Below, piece by piece: positions 1 through 4,598 of a stretch of DNA of 6,916 nt. Position numbers and translations under genes: made by a program. Positions within the stretch are counted from its first letter, which is position 1. Each line of letters begins with the position of its first letter. The notes beneath the pieces were generated by a model that did no database searches, was not told where the DNA came from, and saw only the letters and a list, made by a program, of their open reading frames with translations. The stretch comes from Acidiferrobacterales bacterium (lineage in GTDB: Bacteria; Pseudomonadota; Gammaproteobacteria; Acidiferrobacterales; Sulfurifustaceae), in assembly GCA_015492195.1 (NCBI GenBank), contig WGFP01000175.1, positions 1 to 6,916 on the forward strand, written 5' to 3'.

Positions 1-1
1 G

Positions 2-934
2 GTCTATCCCGGCGCCACGGAGGAGGTGTGTGTGCCGTTGCTTGAACAAAGCTCCGGGATGAAATGGAAACGGGATTTTCATGTCGCCTATTCACCCGAA
101 CGCATCAATCCGGGAGATAAAGTGCACACCCTGGCCACTATTACCAAAGTCATTGCCGGTGACGATGAGGCGACGCGGGATGCCGTCGCCAAACTGTACG
201 CGCAAGTGGTGGAAGCCGGCATCTACCGCGCCCCCAGCATCAAAGTCGCTGAAGCCGCCAAGGTCATCGAGAATACCCAGCGCGATCTTAACATCGCCCT
301 GATGAATGAACTCGCCATTATTTTCAACCGACTCGGAATCGACACCCATGAGGTGTTGCGCGCGGCGGAAACAAAGTGGAATTTTTTGCCTTTCCGCCCG
401 GGATTGGTCGGCGGCCATTGCATCGGCGTGGATCCCTATTACCTGACCCATCGGGCGGAAATGGCCGGCTATCATCCCCATGTCATCCTTGCAGGGAGGC
501 GCATCAACGACAACATGGGAAGATATATCGCGGAACAGACCGTCAAACACATGATCAGCACCGGCAGCCAGATCAAGGACGCGGTTGTCAACGTTCCCGG
601 CATCACCTTCAAGGAAAACGTGGCCGATCTGCGTAACTCACGCGTGATTGATCTGATCAACGAACTCCGGTCCTACGGCATTAAAGTCTGCGTCCATGAC
701 CCCGTACCGGAGAAGACCAATGTGCGTAATGAGTGCGGGGTCGAGCTGATGGCGTGGGAAGAGCCACCGACGGCGGATGCGATCATTCTCGCCGTCGCGC
801 ATATGCAATTTCAGGAAAAACCGATCGCGGAATATGCAAAAAAAGTGGTAAAAAACGGCAGCTTTATCGACGTAAAATCCGCGCTCGATGCCGAGTCCCT
901 GCGGCAGGCCGGCCTTTCCGTTTGGCGGCTTTAG
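2..934 (+). CDS. tviB: UDP-N-acetylhexosamine 6-dehydrogenase, TviB/WbpO type (5' truncated by window edge)
   Basis: This enzyme would oxidise C6 of a UDP-N-acetylhexosamine to the uronic acid, using two NAD+ in the cytoplasm, to supply precursor for capsule, O-antigen or other exopolysaccharide. The frame is open from base 2, reading VYPGATEEV, so the true start and the NAD-binding Rossmann domain lie left of the window; about 310 of the usual 420-430 residues are present. Visible family motifs in order are YSPERINPGD, then AEAAKVIENTQRD with the catalytic-type Lys (codon 260) and Asn (codon 272), then GGHCIGVDPYY with the nucleophilic Cys (codon 419) and Asp (codon 431), then the C-terminal UDP-binding segment GITFKENVADLRNSR, and a final VWRL typical of the TviB/WbpO branch. 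The GTG at 26 is internal, not a start. One oddity is Pro (codon 596) where the strand before GITFKEN normally has Leu. The family is sure; whether the substrate is the GlcNAc or GalNAc form is not resolved. No terminator is evident after the stop. Confidence 0.93.
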   Translation, partial: VYPGATEEVCVPLLEQSSGMKWKRDFHVAYSPERINPGDKVHTLATITKVIAGDDEATRDAVAKLYAQVVEAGIYRAPSIKVAEAAKVIENTQRDLNIALMNELAIIFNRLGIDTHEVLRAAETKWNFLPFRPGLVGGHCIGVDPYYLTHRAEMAGYHPHVILAGRRINDNMGRYIAEQTVKHMISTGSQIKDAVVNVPGITFKENVADLRNSRVIDLINELRSYGIKVCVHDPVPEKTNVRNECGVELMAWEEPPTADAIILAVAHMQFQEKPIAEYAKKVVKNGSFIDVKSALDAESLRQAGLSVWRL

Positions 935-983
935 CGCGCCCTATTCCTTAAATATACTTCCGATTTTTCCCTGTCCCTCGATA

Positions 984-1012
984 TTCCTCCCTAGGGCGGT
1001 AATGTGTATCAT
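984..1012 (+). promoter_or_regulatory. possible weak promoter for fdxA
   Basis: The 108-nt gap before fdxA contains TATCAT at 1007-1012, five of six matches to the sigma-70 -10 box. The hexamer 17 bp upstream, TTCCTC at 984-989, is a poor -35. An 8-bp palindrome CCCTAGGG sits at 989-996 inside the spacer. This is a chance-level match supported mainly by its position about 30 nt before the start codon. Transcription could instead run through from the dehydrogenase gene, since no terminator separates them. Confidence 0.25.
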
Positions 1013-1031
1013 TCGGCCCATTCATGAATAT

Positions 1032-1035
1032 GGAG
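1032..1035 (+). promoter_or_regulatory. ribosome binding site of fdxA
   Basis: GGAG lies 7 nt before the ATG at 1043. This is standard spacing and fixes the start, which also matches the N-terminus of FdxA proteins (Thr/Ala-Tyr/Phe-Val-Val-Thr). Confidence 0.8.
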
Positions 1036-1042
1036 ATGAATA

Positions 1043-1366
1043 ATGACGTACGTGGTCACTGAAAACTGTATCAAATGCAAATACACTGACTGCGTGGAGG
1101 TCTGTCCCGTGGATTGTTTTCACGAGGGGCCGAATTTTCTGGTCATCGACCCGGAAGAATGCATTGACTGCACCCTCTGTGTGCCCGAGTGCCCGGTAAA
1201 CGCGATTTATGCGGAAGACGATCTTCCGGAAGATCAAAAACAATTTCTGGAACTCAATGCGGAGCTGACCAAAGAATGGCCGGTGATCTCCGAGAAAAAA
1301 GATGCGCCGCCGGACGCGGCGGAATGGGAAAACAAGCCCGGTAAACTCAAGTACCTTGAACGCTGA
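1043..1366 (+). CDS. fdxA: 7Fe-8S ferredoxin FdxA
   Basis: This is a small soluble electron carrier with one [3Fe-4S] and one [4Fe-4S] cluster, 107 residues, the same size as Azotobacter vinelandii ferredoxin I and closely similar along its whole length from memory. Counting the initiator Met, the cysteines are at 9, 12, 17, 21, 25, 40, 43, 46 and 50. By analogy with ferredoxin I, Cys9, 17 and 50 hold the 3Fe cluster and Cys21, 40, 43 and 46 the 4Fe cluster, with Cys25 the conserved free cysteine near it. The acidic C-terminal extension ending in KLKYLER is the family's hallmark tail. The gene has its own GGAG ribosome binding site. Its last codons are overlapped by the probable TTG start of the downstream nuclease gene, so the two are likely co-transcribed. 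The redox partner cannot be told from sequence. Members of this family are linked to oxidative-stress and reductase functions, but that is family knowledge and is not shown here. Confidence 0.97.
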   Translation: MTYVVTENCIKCKYTDCVEVCPVDCFHEGPNFLVIDPEECIDCTLCVPECPVNAIYAEDDLPEDQKQFLELNAELTKEWPVISEKKDAPPDAAEWENKPGKLKYLER

Positions 1367-4277
1367 TCGTGCGATTCTGCTCGTCCCTTACGGAGAAGAT
1401 CCGTTACACAGACTCGCTGAACTGCTGCTCGATCACCATGCATTCGAACTCCCCGACCTGAGCCCACACGCCGTCCTGTTTCCGCAGGGCGCAACGGTCC
1501 GGCGCTTCAGAAAAATTCTCCTGGACCGCGCCGGGGAGCGCGGTCATTCCGCCCTGCTCCCGCCTTACGCCGGCGCCCTTTCGTCCTGGTTGAATCGTTT
1601 TACCGACCCTAAATTCAAAATCCTAAGCGACACGGCGCGCGAGATGGTCTTGTACGAAGCGCTGGCGGACTTTCCCGAGATCCGTCGACGCTTCGGAACC
1701 TGGCCGTTGATTGACAGTCTGCTGGCACTGTTCGATGAACTCATCCTGAACCATTGTCGCCGGCCCGAAAGCCTGGAACAGTTCAGACATCAATTGAATA
1801 CGGGCTACGGGATCGCCGCCCGGTCGCTGGCGCCTCTCGACCAGGAAGCGAACCTGGTGCATACCCTATGGGGCGCGTGGCTTAAGCATCTTGCGGCGAA
1901 CAAACTGCAAGACAAGACGCTGATGACCGTCGGCAATCTCACGCGCAGCCTTGAACACCTGCCGCCGAATGCGCGGCTCTATCTTGCCGGATTCGTCGAC
2001 TTTTCGGAGGCGGAAACCGACTGGGTAAGAACTCTGCTCATAAAACGGCAACTGACGCTCGTGCTTCAAGGCCGACCCGGTGAAAGCGGCTACCCCGGCG
2101 AGGACGGCCCGATCAGCACGCTGCTGCAAAAACTGGGTATCCGGCCGGAAGCGCCGGCGCCGCCGGACGCCTATGCCCGGTTCTTGCGCCGGGTTTATGC
2201 GCACACCCATAACCTTCCAACCCGCGCGCGCGCTCAGGCGGCGGAAACCCCGGCAAGCCCGACGGGCGGCAGGCTCTTCATTTATCAGGCGCCGGATATG
2301 GAATGGGAAGCGCGGGCCATTGACCTCCAGGTGCGACGTTGGTTTTTACAAGGACGGCGTAACATCGGCATCGTTACCAATGACCGCAAACTGGCACGCC
2401 GCGTACGTGCCTTGCTGGAACGGGCAAACATTGCGCTCAAGGACGGCGGCGGCTGGGCCCTGTCCACCACCAGCGCGGCGACGGTCCTCATGCGCTGGCT
2501 GGAGTGCCTCGAACAGAATTTCGCTTATGCACCCTTGCTTGATCTGCTTAAATCTCCCTTCGTCACGTTTGGGCTCGAGCGCCCGGCCTTGCATCAGACC
2601 GTCATCCGATTTGAACGGGACGTGGTGCGCAAATACAACGTCGCTTCCGATCTCGGAAGGTATCGCGCGGCGCTTGCACGGGCCGGCGGAAACCCAGGCG
2701 AGCGCTCCAGCGCCGACACCAAGATCAACGTGGGGGACCTGCTCGACCGGCTTGAAAAAGCGGCCCAACCGTTACGCGCGCTGATGCGCAAACAGGCGCG
2801 GCCGGTTTCGGCGCACCTCGATGCCATGATGCTCAGCCTTGAGCGGTTGGGATTGATCACTGAATACCGGAAGGACGAAGCCGGCAACCGGCTGCTCGCA
2901 AGCCTGGAGGAACTTCGCGCCGCGGTTACCGGCAGGGCGCTGCGCATGCAGTGGATGGAATTCCATCACTGGCTGCGACGCCACCTCGAGCGCCGTCGTT
3001 TCCGGCCGCCCATGCACGGTCAGGGTGTCGAATTAATGGGTCTTGCCGAGAGCGGCCTGTACCGGTTCGAGGCCGTGATTGTCGCGGGGTGCACGCGTGA
3101 GCATCTGCCCGGCAGTATCGCCCTCCCCCCCTTTTTCAACGACGGAGTACGGGCGCAACTGGGGCTGTCCTCCCTTAAGAGACGCTATTCAGTCCTTTTC
3201 CACGACTTTCGCCGTCTGCTTGAGGCCGCGCCCCAGGTGTTGATCAGCCTGCGCAAAGAGCAAGAGGGCGAGGCGCTTGTCCCCAGCCCGTGGGTCGAAC
3301 GCCTGCGCGCGTTTCATCAACTGGCTTACGATGAAGCGCCGGGTGACGCCGAACTGGCGTCCCTGATGCAGCAGATTTCTCCGATCGCCACCGACGACGC
3401 ACCCCTGCCCGTTCCGCAAGGCTTCCCGGCCGTCAGCTTGCCGGCGACACGGGTGCCGCATACCCTGTCCGCGACCGCCCACCAGCGCCTGCTGGATTGC
3501 CCGTATCAGTTCTACGCCGCGCACAGCCTTGGTCTCGCCCCCGTGGAAGAGGTTCGCGAGGAGATGGAAAAATCCGATTACGGGCGGCGCATTCATCTTA
3601 TTTTGCAAGCGTTCCACAAGGGCGTCTCCGGTCTGCCCGGGCCGTGGGACAAACCGCTGACGCCCGAAACGCGCGCCGAGGCGGAAGCCTTGCTTCAGGA
3701 AATCTCTCAGGCGGCCTTTGCCGGGGACGTGTCCCGACACTTCAGCAACCGCGGCTGGCTTTACCGCTGGCAGGAAAACATTCCGAGTTACCTCGACTGG
3801 GAACTAGAACGGGCGGCCGCGTGGAAAACGGAGAATGCCGAACTCACGAGGCGACGGAAATTCAGCAAGGGCGACATGTCGCTGACCTTGACCGGTCGTA
3901 TTGATCGCCTAGACCGGGGCCCGCACGGCTGCGGCATTATTGATTACAAAACCGGATCCGTGCCCCACCGCGACGCCATCGCCGGCGGGGAACAGACCCA
4001 ACTTCCATTCTATGCCTTGCTGATGGAGGAGCACGTAGAACAAGTGTTGTTTCTGGAACTTAAGGGCCAAGGGCTCAGCGATCGGCACAAACTGGAGGGG
4101 GAAGCTTTGCAATCCCTGTGCGAGGCGGTCCGGGACCGATTACTGGCGTTGATACGGGCGCTCGACGGAGGAGCGGCGCTTCCCGCCTGGGGGGACAACC
4201 AGACCTGTGCTTACTGTTCCATGGAGGGGCTTTGTCGCCGAGAAATGTGGACGGAGCCAAAAGATGCCACGGTATAA
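1356..4277 (+). CDS. addB: AddB-like PD-(D/E)XK nuclease subunit with Fe-S staple (probable DNA repair protein)
   Basis: Predicted nuclease/scaffold subunit of an AddAB-type DNA-end-processing complex, about 973 residues from TTG 1356. The frame is also open to ATG 1302, but those 18 extra codons only shadow conserved fdxA codons, and no good ribosome binding site precedes either start. The N-terminal half looks like a degenerate UvrD-type helicase core without a Walker A lysine motif. Relics remain: IGIVTNDRKLARRVRALL near residue 337, a motif V-like ELMGLAESGLYRFEAVIVAG near 558-580, and a motif VI-like stretch ending PSPWVERL near 650. The C-terminal nuclease appears intact: GRRIHLILQAFHKG, GRIDRLD (Asp850), IIDYKTG (Asp863, Lys865) and QLPFY (Gln882, Tyr886). 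Cys715 in CPYQFY, plus Cys951, 954 and 960 (spacing C-x2-C-x5-C), reproduces the four-cysteine [4Fe-4S] staple of AddB. It most resembles the ~900-residue AddB relatives annotated only as probable DNA repair proteins (TIGR03623). The gene overlaps fdxA and is followed at once by a hairpin. Function is well supported; the exact start and subfamily are less certain. Confidence 0.9.
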   Translation: MNADRAILLVPYGEDPLHRLAELLLDHHAFELPDLSPHAVLFPQGATVRRFRKILLDRAGERGHSALLPPYAGALSSWLNRFTDPKFKILSDTAREMVLYEALADFPEIRRRFGTWPLIDSLLALFDELILNHCRRPESLEQFRHQLNTGYGIAARSLAPLDQEANLVHTLWGAWLKHLAANKLQDKTLMTVGNLTRSLEHLPPNARLYLAGFVDFSEAETDWVRTLLIKRQLTLVLQGRPGESGYPGEDGPISTLLQKLGIRPEAPAPPDAYARFLRRVYAHTHNLPTRARAQAAETPASPTGGRLFIYQAPDMEWEARAIDLQVRRWFLQGRRNIGIVTNDRKLARRVRALLERANIALKDGGGWALSTTSAATVLMRWLECLEQNFAYAPLLDLLKSPFVTFGLERPALHQTVIRFERDVVRKYNVASDLGRYRAALARAGGNPGERSSADTKINVGDLLDRLEKAAQPLRALMRKQARPVSAHLDAMMLSLERLGLITEYRKDEAGNRLLASLEELRAAVTGRALRMQWMEFHHWLRRHLERRRFRPPMHGQGVELMGLAESGLYRFEAVIVAGCTREHLPGSIALPPFFNDGVRAQLGLSSLKRRYSVLFHDFRRLLEAAPQVLISLRKEQEGEALVPSPWVERLRAFHQLAYDEAPGDAELASLMQQISPIATDDAPLPVPQGFPAVSLPATRVPHTLSATAHQRLLDCPYQFYAAHSLGLAPVEEVREEMEKSDYGRRIHLILQAFHKGVSGLPGPWDKPLTPETRAEAEALLQEISQAAFAGDVSRHFSNRGWLYRWQENIPSYLDWELERAAAWKTENAELTRRRKFSKGDMSLTLTGRIDRLDRGPHGCGIIDYKTGSVPHRDAIAGGEQTQLPFYALLMEEHVEQVLFLELKGQGLSDRHKLEGEALQSLCEAVRDRLLALIRALDGGAALPAWGDNQTCAYCSMEGLCRREMWTEPKDATV

Positions 4278-4278
4278 A

Positions 4279-4302
4279 GAAGGCGGCCTTGCGGCCGCCT
4301 TT
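4279..4302 (+). terminator. strong hairpin, probable terminator (possibly bidirectional)
   Basis: A perfect 9-bp stem, AAGGCGGCC (4280-4288) with GGCCGCCTT (4293-4301), closes a TTGC loop. One more G-T pair is possible at 4279/4302. It begins 2 nt after the stop codon of the AddB-like gene. The + strand U-tract is short (TTT at 4300-4302, then GAAC); on the - strand the stem is followed by CTTTATA. The stem is very GC-rich and well placed, so termination is likely, but the weak U-tract means read-through or an RNA-stabilising role cannot be excluded. Confidence 0.65.
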
Positions 4303-4311
4303 GAACTCAAG

Positions 4312-4413
4312 TTACAGATTATTACCTCCGCCTGTTCGCTTCCGTGCTTGAGGTTGACTTCGCTGTGGCACGTCCGATGTTGCGGATACCGTCCCTGTTG
4401 GCTTCCCTGCCAT
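4312..4413 (-). CDS. hypothetical 33-residue small ORF, doubtful
   Basis: On the - strand an ATG at 4413 opens a 33-codon frame ending in TAA at 4312, with a TAA codon directly upstream. The product is polar and basic, begins MAGKPTGTVS, ends RKRTGGGNNL, and is not a protein I recognise. It has no Shine-Dalgarno sequence. However, a promoter-like pair upstream would start transcription at or next to the ATG, giving a leaderless message, and the hairpin at 4280-4301 lies 10 nt after the stop. It uses many A-ending codons (ACA, CCA, CGA) unlike its neighbours. It may equally be a non-coding small RNA of about 135 nt, or a chance ORF. Confidence 0.2.
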   Translation of the reverse strand: MAGKPTGTVSATSDVPQRSQPQARKRTGGGNNL

Positions 4414-4420
4414 TTACAGA

Positions 4421-4448
4421 ACTATATTTGAAGTTTGGAAAAAATCAA
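4421..4448 (-). promoter_or_regulatory. candidate sigma-70 promoter on the minus strand
   Basis: Read on the - strand, TTGATT (4448-4443, four of six matches) is followed after 16 nt by TATAGT (4426-4421, five of six). Transcription would begin about 7 nt further on, near 4414-4413, exactly at the ATG of the small - strand ORF, and could end at the hairpin at 4301-4280. The region is AT-rich, so a chance match is a real possibility. The -35 box also coincides with the IHF-like core. Confidence 0.3.
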
Positions 4449-4523
4449 GATAATACCTTAAATTTAGCGGTTTATTTTCCATGATTATAGATATTATGTA
4501 TAAATATCATGTAGTTATAGTTA

Positions 4524-4546
4524 TTCAATATTTTCAATCTATTGAA
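4524..4546. repeat. TTCAAT repeat and palindrome, operator-like
   Basis: TTCAAT at 4533-4538 and ATTGAA at 4541-4546 form a perfect inverted repeat with a 2-nt centre. A second TTCAAT at 4524-4529 repeats the left half-site directly with 9-bp spacing. It lies 52 nt upstream of the AddA-like start codon, a normal place for an operator. No specific regulator is recognised. Confidence 0.35.
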
Positions 4547-4586
4547 CATTATTTGGGATTTTCTGCCTCCATACCATCCCCGCATA

Positions 4587-4592
4587 AAGGGG
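4587..4592 (+). promoter_or_regulatory. ribosome binding site of the AddA-like gene
   Basis: AAGGGG ends 6 nt before GTG 4599. An in-frame TAA at 4593-4595 lies between the two, so GTG 4599 is the earliest possible start. The site and the homology of the following residues agree on it. Confidence 0.8.
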
Positions 4593-4598
4593 TAAACG

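Larger units (their letters stand above)
4278..4598. other. 321-nt intergenic interval with AT-rich right half
   Basis: This is the only stretch above 300 nt without a confident gene. Its left part (4303-4425) has moderate GC and, apart from a doubtful - strand ORF, nothing recognisable. Its right part changes sharply: 25 of 120 bases in 4441-4560 are G or C (about 21%), against well over half in the flanking genes. Inside it are a six-base A-tract at 4439-4444, an IHF-like core AATCAA-N4-ATA at 4443-4455 (one mismatch to WATCAANNNNTTR), several TATAAT-like hexamers, and a TTCAAT/ATTGAA palindrome. It presumably holds the promoter of the AddA-like gene. Several + strand pairs are possible, such as TTGGAA (4435-4440) with TTAAAT (4458-4463), but none is decisive in such AT-rich DNA. 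Confidence 0.6.

Noticed and set aside
26..28. GTG 26 as start of the dehydrogenase, with AGGAGG just upstream
   Set aside because: The frame is open to base 2 and the upstream residues VYPGATEE are conserved family sequence. The AGGAGG is the Glu-Glu codons, so the gene is truncated by the window edge.
648..660. FNR/CRP-like palindrome TTGAT-CTG-ATCAA
   Set aside because: The spacer is 3 nt instead of 4, and it lies in conserved coding sequence (VIDLIN) of the dehydrogenase, far from any start.
837..855. Slippery-looking A-tracts (in-phase A AAA AAA) near the end of the dehydrogenase
   Set aside because: The codons encode the family's usual Lys-rich segment, the frame continues to a normal VWRL end, and no stimulatory structure or useful alternative frame was seen.
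1302..1355. N-terminal extension of the AddB-like protein from ATG 1302
   Set aside because: The 18 residues are an out-of-frame reading of conserved fdxA codons, with no resemblance to a domain and no good ribosome binding site.
2080..2784. Alternative + strand ORF of 234 codons inside the AddB-like gene
   Set aside because: It is an Arg/Pro-rich shadow in another frame, and the AddB-like frame is continuous through it.
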